The notes under the pieces are model-generated. The model worked only from the letters and a program-made list of their open reading frames with translations. It made no database searches and had not been told where the DNA came from. From Halomicrobium urmianum (GTDB lineage: Archaea > Halobacteriota > Halobacteria > Halobacteriales > Haloarculaceae): a DNA stretch of 64,000 bases. Positions 51,088-59,161 of this stretch are shown here, piece after piece. The stretch lies in NCBI RefSeq assembly GCF_020217425.1, contig NZ_CP084090.1, positions 1,674,001 to 1,738,000 of the forward strand. Direction: 5' to 3'. The stretch's first letter is position 1. Each line of letters begins with the position of its first letter. Made by a program: the position numbers and the translations under genes.

Positions 51088-52473
51088 ATGGTTAACGAAT
51101 ACGACCTCGTCATCGTCGGCGGAGGCATCAGCGGCGCGTCGCTCCTGTACACGGTCGCGAAGTTCACGGACGTCGAGAGCGTCGCGCTGGTGGAGAAAGA
51201 GGAGGAGATTGCGGCGATCAACTCCCATCACACGAACAACTCCCAGACGCTGCACTTCGGGGACATCGAGACCAACTACACCCTGGAGAAGGCCGAGGAG
51301 GTCAAGGAAGGCGCCGAGATGCTGGCGGGGTACTTAGAGGACGTCGACCCCGACCGCGAGATGCACAGCAAGCGCTCGAAGATGGTGCTCGCGGTCGGCG
51401 AGGAGGAGGTCGCCGAACTCGAGGAGCGCTACTACGAGGAGGGCTTCGGCGACCTGTTCCCGAAGCTCGAACCGATCGGTCGGGAGGAGATCGCCGAGAT
51501 CGAGCCCAAGGTCGTCGAGGGCCGCGAGCCCGGCGTCGAGATGATGGCCCTGCAGACGACGGACGGCTACGTCGTCGACTACGGTATGGTCTCGAACTCG
51601 CTGGTCGAGGCCGCGAAGGAGGAGGAGGACAGCGTCGACGTCTACACCGGCACCGAGGTCCACACGATCAGGGAGACGCCCGAGGGCTTCACCTTCGACA
51701 CGGACGCCGGCCTGTTCGAGTCCGACGCCGCCGTGGTCGCCGCGGGCTCGCACAGCCTCCAGATCGCCCAGGAGATGGGCTACGGCGAGGACCTGTCGCT
51801 GCTGCCCGTCGCGGGGAGCTTCTTCCTGGCCGACGACTTCCTGAACGGCAAGGTCTACACCCTCCAGATGAAGAAGCTGCCCTTCGCGGCGGTCCACGGC
51901 GACGCCGACGTCCACGACGGGTCGATCACCCGGTTCGGGCCGACGGCGAAGGTCGTTCCGACGCTGGAGCGGGGCCGGTTCGAGACGATCTCGGACTTCA
52001 CGGACGTGTTCGGGTTCAACCTGGACTCGTTCCTCAGCTACGCCAACATCCTCGCCGACCGGATCCTGCTGCCCTACGTTGTCCGGAACCTGGTCTACGA
52101 CCTGCCGGAGGTCGGCAAGCGCGCGTTCCTGCCGAACGTCCAGAAGGTCGTCCCGACGGCGGACGTCGACGACATCGAGCGCGCGAAGGGCTACGGCGGC
52201 GTCCGGCCCCAGATCGTCGACACCAGCGAGAAGTCCCTGGACATGGGCGAGGCCAAGCTCACCGGCGACGGCGTCATCTTCAACATCACGCCCTCGCCGG
52301 GCGCCTCGACCTGCCTGAAGAACGCCATGCGGGACACCCACGAGGTCGTGGAATACCTCGAGGACTACGAGTTCGACGAGGCGGCCTTCCGCGAGGCCAC
52401 TATCGACAACTTCCCGCGCGGCGACGCGGACGACGCCGGCGAGGCCGAACCCGCGCCCGCGCAGGACGACTGA
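51088..52473 (+). CDS. FAD-dependent malate:quinone oxidoreductase-like protein
   Basis: The product has 461 residues. The FAD loop is YDLVIVGGGISGASLLYTVAKF. NSHHTNNSQTLHFGDIETNYTLEKAEEVKEGAEML and the closing GVIFNITPSPGASTCLKNAM match the Mqo group known from Helicobacter and relatives, which oxidises malate at the membrane and passes electrons to quinone. L-2-hydroxyglutarate oxidases are related, so the substrate is not certain. The ATG at 51088 follows a possible palindromic operator. The last 25 residues are a halophilic acidic tail. Confidence 0.82.
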   Translation: MVNEYDLVIVGGGISGASLLYTVAKFTDVESVALVEKEEEIAAINSHHTNNSQTLHFGDIETNYTLEKAEEVKEGAEMLAGYLEDVDPDREMHSKRSKMVLAVGEEEVAELEERYYEEGFGDLFPKLEPIGREEIAEIEPKVVEGREPGVEMMALQTTDGYVVDYGMVSNSLVEAAKEEEDSVDVYTGTEVHTIRETPEGFTFDTDAGLFESDAAVVAAGSHSLQIAQEMGYGEDLSLLPVAGSFFLADDFLNGKVYTLQMKKLPFAAVHGDADVHDGSITRFGPTAKVVPTLERGRFETISDFTDVFGFNLDSFLSYANILADRILLPYVVRNLVYDLPEVGKRAFLPNVQKVVPTADVDDIERAKGYGGVRPQIVDTSEKSLDMGEAKLTGDGVIFNITPSPGASTCLKNAMRDTHEVVEYLEDYEFDEAAFREATIDNFPRGDADDAGEAEPAPAQDD

Positions 52474-52495
52474 TCGCCGGCTGTACCCCGTTCGA

Positions 52496-52519
52496 ACACC
52501 CCTTCGTTTCAACTGGAAC
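52496..52519 (-). repeat. ORB-like motif
   Basis: On the minus strand GTTCCAGTTGAAACGAAGGGG closely resembles haloarchaeal origin recognition boxes. It is bounded by TTCGAA on both sides (52491-52496, 52520-52525). It lies between the oxidoreductase and MATE genes, not beside an orc gene. It could be an Orc site or a dispersed motif. Confidence 0.45.
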
Positions 52520-52616
52520 TTCGAACAGGTAGCGGTTCGAACAGCCGCTCTGGTGGTCGCGCGTTCGTCTACCGTCGCCGAAAGTGACAGGTACCGGGGG
52601 GCCGCAGGACCGCTAG

Positions 52617-54083
52617 ATGCTGGGCGAGTGGCCGCGCCGGATCATCGAGGGGTTCCCCGCGCTGCTGGCGCGGCTGGGGCTGGTCGACCGGGCGAAGGCG
52701 ACGGACGCGCTGGACCTGGCGGCGCCCGTGATGGTGACCGGCGCCCTGCGGATTCTGCTGCGCATCGCCGACTTCGCGATGGTCGGGCTGGCGCTGGGCG
52801 ACGACGCCGCCATCGCCGGCCTCGAGTTCGGCTTCCAGTACTACTTTCTGGGCTTCGGTCTGTCGCTGGCGGTCACCTCGGGGACGATCAGTGTCGTCTC
52901 GCGGCTGCAGGGCGCGGGCGAGCCCGGGCGGGCGAACCTCGCGGTCAAGCAGTCGCTGTGGATCGCGTTGCTCGTCTCGCTGCCGCTGACGGCGCTGTCG
53001 TGGGTCTACGCCGAGCCGATGGTCGCGCTGTTGACGAACGACGACGCGGTCGTCGACTTCGGCGCGACGTACCTCTCGATCGTGATGCTCGCGCTGACGC
53101 CGCGGTTCTGGAGCATGATCGCCGCCCGGGCGCTGGCGGGCAGCGCGGACACCCGAACCCCCATGTACGTCCGCCTGATCACGCTGCCGACCAACGTCGC
53201 CCTCAACGCGGTGCTGATCTTCGGACTCGGACCGTTTCCGCGACTGGGCATCGCCGGCGCGGCCATCGGGACGGTCGTCGCCAACGCCCTGGCGGCGGCC
53301 GTCTTCTTCGGCCTGCTCGTCTCGGGCCGGTACGCCGTCACGTTGTCCCTGCGCGGCCGCCAGGTCGACTTCGACCTGCTGACCGAGATCGTCCGAGTCG
53401 CGCTGCCGCTGGCGGGGATGCGCCTGCTGCAGACGTTCGGTCGGTTCCCCTTCCTGTTCGTGCTGGGAATCCTCGGGACGCCGGTGGTTGCCGCGTTCGC
53501 CATCGGTCGGCGGGTCATGCTGCTGGCGCTGATGCCCGCCTGGGGGTACTCGACGGCGGCGAGCACGCTCGTCGGCCAGCACGTCGGCGCCGGCGAGGCC
53601 GACGACGCGGGCGCCTACGGCTGGCAGACGCTGCGGATCGCGCTCGTGACGCAGCTGCTGATCGCCGCCGTACTCGTGGTCTTCGCCCGACCGATCGCCG
53701 CGCTGTTCGGCACCGAGTACCCCGGCCTCGCAGTCGAGTTCATCCGCGTCTTCGCGCTCGCGGTGGCCGGCTTCTCGATCTCACGGACGATGCGCGGGAG
53801 CCTGCGGGGCGCCGGCGACACGCGCTGGCCGCTGTACGGTTCTCTCCTCGGCGCCTACTGCTACCGCATCCCCGTCGCCTTCCTCGCGCTTCCGGCGAGC
53901 GCCGTCGTGACCGTCCCCCTCGTCGGCGTCTCGCTGACGCCCGGATTAGGGTGGGGCCTGCCCGCGATCTTCGCGGCCATCGTCGGCGACTACTACCTCA
54001 AGGCCGCGGTCAACACCGGCCGCTTCTGGACCGGCGGCTGGCGAGCGGTCGCCCGGGCGTCCGGAGTCGGCGCCGACGACTGA
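52617..54083 (+). CDS. MATE family efflux transporter
   Basis: The product has 488 residues with twelve predicted transmembrane segments in two homologous halves (KATDALDLAAPVMVTGALRILLRIADFAMVGL at the start; LLTEIVRVALPLAGMRLLQTFGRFPFLFVLG at the second half). R-x-x-G-x-G-D-T repeats appear as RALAGSADTRTPMYV and RGSLRGAGDTRWPLYG, typical of MATE proteins. It exports cationic compounds in exchange for Na+ or H+. The ATG at 52617 is close after a GGTACCGGGG-rich leader; it is probably monocistronic. Confidence 0.92.
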   Translation: MLGEWPRRIIEGFPALLARLGLVDRAKATDALDLAAPVMVTGALRILLRIADFAMVGLALGDDAAIAGLEFGFQYYFLGFGLSLAVTSGTISVVSRLQGAGEPGRANLAVKQSLWIALLVSLPLTALSWVYAEPMVALLTNDDAVVDFGATYLSIVMLALTPRFWSMIAARALAGSADTRTPMYVRLITLPTNVALNAVLIFGLGPFPRLGIAGAAIGTVVANALAAAVFFGLLVSGRYAVTLSLRGRQVDFDLLTEIVRVALPLAGMRLLQTFGRFPFLFVLGILGTPVVAAFAIGRRVMLLALMPAWGYSTAASTLVGQHVGAGEADDAGAYGWQTLRIALVTQLLIAAVLVVFARPIAALFGTEYPGLAVEFIRVFALAVAGFSISRTMRGSLRGAGDTRWPLYGSLLGAYCYRIPVAFLALPASAVVTVPLVGVSLTPGLGWGLPAIFAAIVGDYYLKAAVNTGRFWTGGWRAVARASGVGADD

Positions 54084-54118
54084 GAACTTTTAATGTGCGA
54101 CACCGCTCATCCCCGTCC

Positions 54119-54214
54119 ATGAGCAAGGCCACCAAGATCGTGCTCGGGACGCTCGGCGTGTCGGCGGTGCTCGCGGTCGCACTCGTCGCCAACCTGATCC
54201 TCACCGCGGTCTGA
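54119..54214 (+). CDS. 31-residue single-helix membrane protein
   Basis: MSKATKIVLGTLGVSAVLAVALVANLILTAV has a basic start and a long hydrophobic helix. TTTTAATG about 27 nt before the ATG predicts a leaderless transcript starting exactly here. The stop overlaps the next ATG (TGATG), so the two genes are translationally coupled. Such a small gene would be missed by length filters. Its role is unknown; it may anchor or regulate the neighbouring protein. Confidence 0.7.
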   Translation: MSKATKIVLGTLGVSAVLAVALVANLILTAV

Positions 54215-54999
54215 TGTTCGAGGAGCGGGCCCTCGACGGCGAGGTCGACAGCGTCCGCGACCGCCACGCGCCCGACGCCGTGGTACTCGACTGCCAGCGG
54301 GACTTCGAGACGCTGGACCCCGCCGTCGCCGAGGACCTCCTCCTGCTGACCGAGGGCCTCGACCCGCTCTCGTACCCCGACGAGTGGGTCCCGGCCGACG
54401 CGCCCGACGAGCTGCACCGCTTCGCCGGGTCGGACTTCACGATCGGCATGCCCGGCGACGGCGGCGTCGCCTGGACCCGCCAGACCGACCCCGCCGTCGT
54501 CCTCGTCAAGCCGCGACTGGCGGGGTCGCCCGACGACTTCGTCGACTTCCTGCTCGCCGAGGCGCTCGTCCAAGTCGGACTGGACCTTCCCGAACACTTC
54601 CTGGGCTTCTTCGAGGACCGCTATCCCGACTTCTCACGCGCCGTCGCCGGCCGCCTGGATCCGGCCGGGACGTATCAACTGGCCGCCGCCGCCTTCGACG
54701 CCTACGTCGGCCTGCACAGCCGCGAGGTCTTCGCCGACTGGGACGGCGACCTGCCCCGCCTGTTCGACGCCTGGCACGACGCCGGCGAACGTCTCGAACC
54801 TCGGCTCGGCGACCTCTCCGAGGAAATCGCGCTCGGACGGACCGAGTTCTCCGCCGCCGCGGAACTGGCCTGTTCGGCCGTCAAGCACGCCCTCGAACCG
54901 CCCGCCCCCTTCGCCGCGCTGGATACCAGCGCGTACCGGGAGTACGGCGCCGAGTACGCCGTCCGGTGGGCCGAGAAGACGCTGCAGGAGTCGGACTAG
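54214..54999 (+). CDS. Conserved haloarchaeal hypothetical protein, 261 aa
   Basis: The soluble acidic protein has repeated aromatic helices: DAVVLDCQRDFETLDPAVAEDLLLLTEGLDPLSYPDEWVP, PDDFVDFLLAEALVQVGLDLPEHFLGFFEDRYPDFSRAV, FDAYVGLHSREVFADWDGDLPRLF. I do not recognise a family. It is coupled to the 31-residue membrane peptide upstream by a TGATG overlap and shares its promoter. Its end is followed by the second cloverleaf element. Confidence 0.75.
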   Translation: MFEERALDGEVDSVRDRHAPDAVVLDCQRDFETLDPAVAEDLLLLTEGLDPLSYPDEWVPADAPDELHRFAGSDFTIGMPGDGGVAWTRQTDPAVVLVKPRLAGSPDDFVDFLLAEALVQVGLDLPEHFLGFFEDRYPDFSRAVAGRLDPAGTYQLAAAAFDAYVGLHSREVFADWDGDLPRLFDAWHDAGERLEPRLGDLSEEIALGRTEFSAAAELACSAVKHALEPPAPFAALDTSAYREYGAEYAVRWAEKTLQESD

Positions 55000-55038
55000 G
55001 GATGCATAGCGGCTCGTTCTTCTGAATCAGTGGCAACG

Positions 55039-55518
55039 CCCAGAAAGCCCTCGGGCCGCGCGAGCCACGCTGCGCGCTTCGCTCACTGCGTTCGCTGTAG
55101 TGCTTACGGGCTCGTGCTTCCCCGACCGGCTCTCGCCCTTTCATCCGCCGAAAGACTCGCTTCGCTCGTCTTTCGAGCCCTGTGCTCGAAAATCGAAGAT
55201 TTTCGGCATGACGAGAGAGCGAAGCTCTCTCGAACCACCTCGCTCCGCTCGGCAGGACGCCAGGTCGCAACCGCAGCCCTGCCCTTCCCCGGTCGCGGCA
55301 CGGAGGCCGCTCCCGGCCGCGGTACGGTAGGAAGCGTGTCGCGCCGCTAGGCGCGACCGGGGAGGAGTGGTGGTCTCATTCGCTCGCGCCCTCGTGGCGC
55401 GAGCAATTCCCTGGCGGATGAAAGGGCGAGGCCCGCTCGCGGTCGCTGGGCGACATATCCTCGCTACGCTCGGATAGGGGTCGCCCAGCGACCGCGAGCG
55501 GGCCGAGGGCTTTCTGGG
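55039..55518. repeat. Cloverleaf-type nested inverted-repeat element 2
   Basis: The plan equals element 1. Closing stem: CCCAGAAAGCCCTCGG (55039-55054) with 55503-55518, 16 bp perfect. Arm A: GCGCGAGCC (55058-55066) with GGCTCGTGC (55109-55117), including a G-T wobble. Arm B: CTCGCCCTTTCATCCGCC (55132-55149) with 55413-55430, 18 bp perfect, its loop enlarged by 263 nt of smaller hairpins. Arm C: 55431-55454 with 55480-55503, 24 bp perfect. Arm A's loop shares TTCGCTGYRGTGCTTRC with element 1. The 580-bp gap holds no supported gene. A near copy of the right end (21 of 22) recurs at 55547-55568. Confidence 0.7.
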
Positions 55519-55578
55519 TGTTTGCGATGCTCACGTCGACTGCAGAGAGCGGGCCGAGGGCTGTCTGGCCGTCAGCAG

Positions 55579-56171
55579 TCATTCCGGTGGTTCCTCTCGC
55601 CATTCGTCCGCCAGCAAGCCAAAGAGGACGGCGTCGACGCGCTCGCCTTCCACTTTGTAGTGCCGGCGCAGGCGGCCCTCGCGCTGGAAGCCCACCTTCT
55701 CGAGGACGCGCATCGAAGCGTCGTTACCGTCGAACACTCGCGCGAGGAGCTTCTCCAGCTGTCGATCGAGGAAGGCCCACTCACAGAGGAGGTCGACGGC
55801 CTCGGTGGCGTAGCCCTGGCCGCGCTCCTCGGCGGCGATCTAGTAGCCGATCTCGCCGTTGCCGGCGACGTCGTTCACGTTCGGAAGACGACTTTGTCGT
55901 CTTCCGCAGCCCATCAGAACGCCGAAGGCGTTCTGAGGACGTCGAACGCCCAGGCGAAGCCGACGGGCTCGTCGTCCCGACAGATCCGGGTCCCGAAGTC
56001 GAAGGTCTCGTCGTCGGACTCGCTCAGCTCGGCCTCCGTGATCGGGTCGTGGCTGTGCGCGTACCGGCGGACCGTCGGCCGGTTCCAGTGTTCGGCGAGG
56101 AAGGAGTGATCGTCTTCGGTGACGGTACGCAGGGTCACGCGGTCGCTGCTGCGGAAGGCGTGGCCGGGCAT
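55579..56171 (-). pseudogene. Broken RimJ/RimL-type GNAT acetyltransferase
   Basis: The N-terminal part (from ATG 56171: FRSSDRVTLRTVTEDDHSFLAEHWNRPTVRRYAHSHDP ... EPVGFAWAFDV) and C-terminal part (IAAEERGQGYATEAVDLLCEWAFLDRQLEKLLARVFDGNDASMRVLEKVGFQ...) clearly belong to one protein N-acetyltransferase with an intact acetyl-CoA loop. Two lesions separate them. A 71-bp insert between GACGTC repeats (55867-55872 and 55938-55943) shifts the frame and brings stops. Beyond it a TAG follows EIGY where the family usually has an aromatic residue. Active protein is unlikely unless restored. Confidence 0.8.
55873..55937. mobile_element. Two-hairpin mini-insert inside the GNAT gene
   Basis: CGGAAGACGAC/GTCGTCTTCCG (55882-55892 with 55896-55906, TTT loop) and TCAGAACGCC/GGCGTTCTGA (55914-55923 with 55927-55936, GAA loop) are both perfect. 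GACGTC flanks both ends at 71-bp spacing, like a 6-bp target duplication. Removing one repeat plus the insert rejoins FDV to AGNGEIGY in frame. This suggests a small non-autonomous mobile element. Confidence 0.55.
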
Positions 56172-56241
56172 GGGTTCGAGTGCAGCGACCAGCAGGAAAA
56201 CGGTTGCCGTCGCGTGCGAACCGTCCACACACTTCTCTCCG

Positions 56242-57378
56242 CTACTCCTCCTCAAGCCGGTCGAGGACGGCGTCGGCGTCGTACTGCAGGGTCAGCTCCC
56301 GCGACCGGCCGCGGCCGTCGACGTCGGTGTAGGTGGCCTCGACGATGCCGAGCTGGTCGAGCTTGTTGACGATCTCGGAGTAGCGGGTGTAGCCGAGGTC
56401 GGTGCGCTCGTTGAAGGCCTCGTAGATGTCGCCGGCGGTCTCGCCCTCGTGCTCGGCGACGACGCCGACGAGGGCGCTCTCGGAGTCGGACAGCTCCTGG
56501 AGGCGCCGCGAGAGGTGGACGTACTTGGACTTGTCGTAGGCCGCCTCGACGTCCGCCAGTTCGACGGTGCGGGAGGCGCGCATCTCGGCGTTCATGCCGG
56601 CCCGTCGCAGGAGGTCGATGCCCACCCGGAGGTCGCCGCCCTGCTCCTCGGTGCACTCGGCCACGCGGTCGAGCACGGGCGCGTCGACGACGCCGTCGTG
56701 GAACCCGCGGTCGACCCGCTCGCGGAGGATGTCCACGATCTCGCCCTGGTCGTACTTGTTGAAGTAGATCTCCTCGGGGCGGAAGACGCTCTGGACGCGG
56801 GTGTCCAGCGAGTCGATGACGTCGAGGTCGAGGTCCGAGGAGATGCAGATGACGCCGATCTTGGCGCCGGAGTGGGCCTCGTGGGCGCGCAGCAGCGAGT
56901 ATAGCGTGTCGGAGGCCTCCGACTCGTAGAAGAGGTAGTTGACGTCGTCGAGGGCGACCACGAGCACCTCCTCCCGATCCACGAGGCGGTCGGTGATCTG
57001 CGAGAACAGCTTCTTGAAGGAGATCCCGGAGGAGGGCGGCTCGTACTCGAAGATCTCCGCGAACAGCCGCGAGAACACGGAGTAGCGGGTCGAGTCCACC
57101 TGGCAGTTGACCCGGACGGCCTGGACGTCGGTCTGGGCCGTCAGCTCGTCGAAGAGGATCTGGGTGGCCGTGGTCTTCCCCGTTCCGGGCGGGCCGCGGG
57201 CGATGACGTTCAGCGGGCGCGAGCCCCGGACGGCCGGCCTGAGCGCGTACTTCAGGTTCTCCATCTGGGTCTCGCGGTGTTTGAACGTCTCCGGGACGTA
57301 GTCGATCTCGAAGACGTGCTCGTCCCTGAAGACGGACTCGTCCCAGGAGAGCATGCCCTCCTCGGGATCGTCGCTCAT
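56242..57378 (-). CDS. orc: Orc1/Cdc6-family replication initiator
   Basis: The product has 378 residues. The AAA+ part has Walker A GPPGTGKTTATQI and Walker B VVALDDVNYLF, sensor ICISSDLDLDVI, and DTRVQSVFRPEEIYF. The C terminus is a winged helix (YEAFNERTDLGYTRYSEIVNKLDQLGIVEATY). It binds origin recognition boxes and loads the helicase. Haloarchaea carry many paralogues and not all mark an active origin. One ORB-like sequence at 57452-57470 lies in its upstream region, enough for autoregulation or a minimal origin. The ATG at 57378 begins MSDDPEEGML. Confidence 0.94.
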   Translation of the reverse strand: MSDDPEEGMLSWDESVFRDEHVFEIDYVPETFKHRETQMENLKYALRPAVRGSRPLNVIARGPPGTGKTTATQILFDELTAQTDVQAVRVNCQVDSTRYSVFSRLFAEIFEYEPPSSGISFKKLFSQITDRLVDREEVLVVALDDVNYLFYESEASDTLYSLLRAHEAHSGAKIGVICISSDLDLDVIDSLDTRVQSVFRPEEIYFNKYDQGEIVDILRERVDRGFHDGVVDAPVLDRVAECTEEQGGDLRVGIDLLRRAGMNAEMRASRTVELADVEAAYDKSKYVHLSRRLQELSDSESALVGVVAEHEGETAGDIYEAFNERTDLGYTRYSEIVNKLDQLGIVEATYTDVDGRGRSRELTLQYDADAVLDRLEEE

Positions 57379-57451
57379 CACTTTCACCGCGGTGCTGACG
57401 GCACTTAACGATTCCCCAGCCCCGCGGCGGAAGTGTAACTGGGACGCATCT

Positions 57452-57470
57452 GGACCGGAAACGAGGGGTG
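57452..57470 (+). promoter_or_regulatory. ORB-like site upstream of orc1/cdc6
   Basis: GGACCGGAAACGAGGGGTG fits the G-string form of haloarchaeal origin recognition boxes. It is the only copy seen in the 165 bp between the orc gene and its neighbour, too few for a typical clustered origin but suited to autoregulation. Confidence 0.5.
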
Positions 57471-57543
57471 CGAATAGCTGTCCGGCCGCAGTCGAGCGGT
57501 TTCCGACCGGACGCGGGCGCCGGGATCCGCCCGGGCGTCCCCG

Positions 57544-58551
57544 CTACACCTCCACCTCGTCGACGCGCTGCTCGAAGAGTCGCTCGCCGGTATCGGCACA
57601 CGTCGCGGCTACCACGTCGTAGGACCGACAGCAGGACTCGACGGTCTCGGTGCCGAACTCGACCGCGCCGTCGCCGGTCGGACAGGTCTCGAGGAACAGG
57701 CGCAAGCCGTTCAGCAGCTGGCCCTTCTGCCGGGCCGGCAGGTCCGACCAGCCGGGGAGCCCCTCGTCCTCGAAGACGCGCGCGGCGGCGACGTCGGCCA
57801 CGAGCGCGGCCTCGGAGGGCCACTGGCCGAGCCGGCGGTCGTCCCGCCAGAGGACGCGCGCCTCGTCGTACTCCTTGATCTCGTACTCGCCGTCCTCCAG
57901 GCCGAAGGCCGCGGCGGCGTCGGGCGCCTCGACGGACTCGGCCGCGACCGACTCCATCTCGTCGGTCCACCGGTCCTCGAAGTCGTCGGTCAGACAGAGG
58001 TCGTCGCGGTCGTCACACGGCTCGAGCAGGCCCGCCTCCACGAGGAAGCGCTCGGCGTCCGGTTTCCCGTCGGCCGCCGCTGCGTCCGCCTCGGCGTCCG
58101 CGGACTCCCCGTCGGAGTGGCCCGCGTCGTCGCCGGTCGCGGTTCCGTCGCCGTTCCGGTCCGCCGCGGTGCCGTTCTGCCCCGGTGCAGCGCCGTTCCC
58201 CGTCGGTCCACCCGTGTCGAGTTCGCCGGTGGCACCCGTGGGCTCGCTTCGCTCGCCCACGCTGCCCAGCCCCGTGTACGTGGGCGGATCCGGGTCCTTG
58301 CCGAACCAGGCCAGGACCTCCCGCGGGAGGTACCGTTTCGTCAGCGTCGGCGTCCCCGGGACCAGGTAGCCCCGCAGGTAGATCAGGACCGCAGCGGCGG
58401 CGAACGCGAGCGCCCCCTTCGCTTTCGACCGCCGTCCTACCGCGACGGCGACCCCGGCCGCGATGACCAGGTTCACTACCGTGCAGGGGAGACAGCGGTT
58501 CTCCCCGATGTACTCCGGCTGCCTGAGCGCGTCGAGTGCGTCTGAACTCAT
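57544..58551 (-). CDS. Membrane-anchored conserved protein with Cys-rich N terminus
   Basis: The product has 335 residues. The N terminus has QPEYIGENRCLPCTVVNLVIAAGVAVAVG, two hydrophobic helices (about 30-65) and a long acidic linker of Gly/Asp/Ala repeats. The C-terminal domain (about 155-335) has KPDAERFLVEAGLLEPCDDRDDLCLTDDFEDRW and CCRSYDVVAATCADTGERLFEQ. Paired Cys suggest disulfides or metal. I do not recognise the family. A TTTTATTT box on the minus strand at 58577-58584 places transcription at the ATG 58551. Confidence 0.72.
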   Translation of the reverse strand: MSSDALDALRQPEYIGENRCLPCTVVNLVIAAGVAVAVGRRSKAKGALAFAAAAVLIYLRGYLVPGTPTLTKRYLPREVLAWFGKDPDPPTYTGLGSVGERSEPTGATGELDTGGPTGNGAAPGQNGTAADRNGDGTATGDDAGHSDGESADAEADAAAADGKPDAERFLVEAGLLEPCDDRDDLCLTDDFEDRWTDEMESVAAESVEAPDAAAAFGLEDGEYEIKEYDEARVLWRDDRRLGQWPSEAALVADVAAARVFEDEGLPGWSDLPARQKGQLLNGLRLFLETCPTGDGAVEFGTETVESCCRSYDVVAATCADTGERLFEQRVDEVEV

Positions 58552-58637
58552 CACGTATGTAATTGGAGTGTAACGAAATAAAACGTGCCGCTCCGGACGG
58601 CCCGGTCAGAATCGACGATCAGCACCGCCCTCCGTCG

Positions 58638-59072
58638 TCAGCCCCCGTCTTCGACCTCGATCGTCCCCGTCATGCCGCTCGTGACGTGAGGGACGCAGAC
58701 GTAGTCGTAGCTCCCGGGCACCTCGAAGGTGTGCTCGAACGTCGCGCCGACCGCCTCCGTCTCGTAGGTGCTGTCGCCCTCGTAGGACGTGAAGGGATCG
58801 GCGCCCTCGGGCAGCGCCGTCCGGGCGAGCTCGTCCGGGTCGCAGGCGACGTTGTGGTTCCGGCTCTCGAAGGACCACGTCACGGTCGTCCCCGCCGGGA
58901 CGGTCAGCGTCTCCGGCCGGAAGGCGAGGCTGTCCCGCGGGCCCGCGAGCACCTCGTTCTGCTCGCGGTCGAGTTCGGCCTCGCTACCGCTACCGAGACA
59001 CCCCGCGAGGCTCCCGACGACCGTCGCCCCCGCCGCCAGTGCCCCGCGTCGGAGCAGGTCACGCCGTCGCAT
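58638..59072 (-). CDS. Halocyanin/plastocyanin-like blue copper protein, Tat lipoprotein
   Basis: The product has 144 residues. MRRRDLLRRGALAAGATVVGSLAGCLG combines a twin-arginine signal with a lipobox (L-A-G-C), so it is exported folded and lipid-anchored outside. The cupredoxin domain has the four copper ligands: His in SRNHNVAC, then Cys, His and Met in YDYVCVPHVTSGMTG. It carries electrons at the membrane's outer face, probably to or from a quinol or oxidase complex elsewhere in the genome. The ATG is at 59072. It is monocistronic. Confidence 0.92.
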   Translation of the reverse strand: MRRRDLLRRGALAAGATVVGSLAGCLGSGSEAELDREQNEVLAGPRDSLAFRPETLTVPAGTTVTWSFESRNHNVACDPDELARTALPEGADPFTSYEGDSTYETEAVGATFEHTFEVPGSYDYVCVPHVTSGMTGTIEVEDGG

Positions 59073-59161
59073 AGCGGGGCCAGGGCCGCGCGACACAGAT
59101 AGGTTTCCGTTCGGCGCGACCGGCGGAACGATCGCGACGCGGCGGCGTCTCGCTCCGGTCC

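Noticed and set aside
55030-55350. ORFs within 55.0-55.35 kb
   Set aside because: They run through hairpin arms, are not acidic, and show no recognisable domain.
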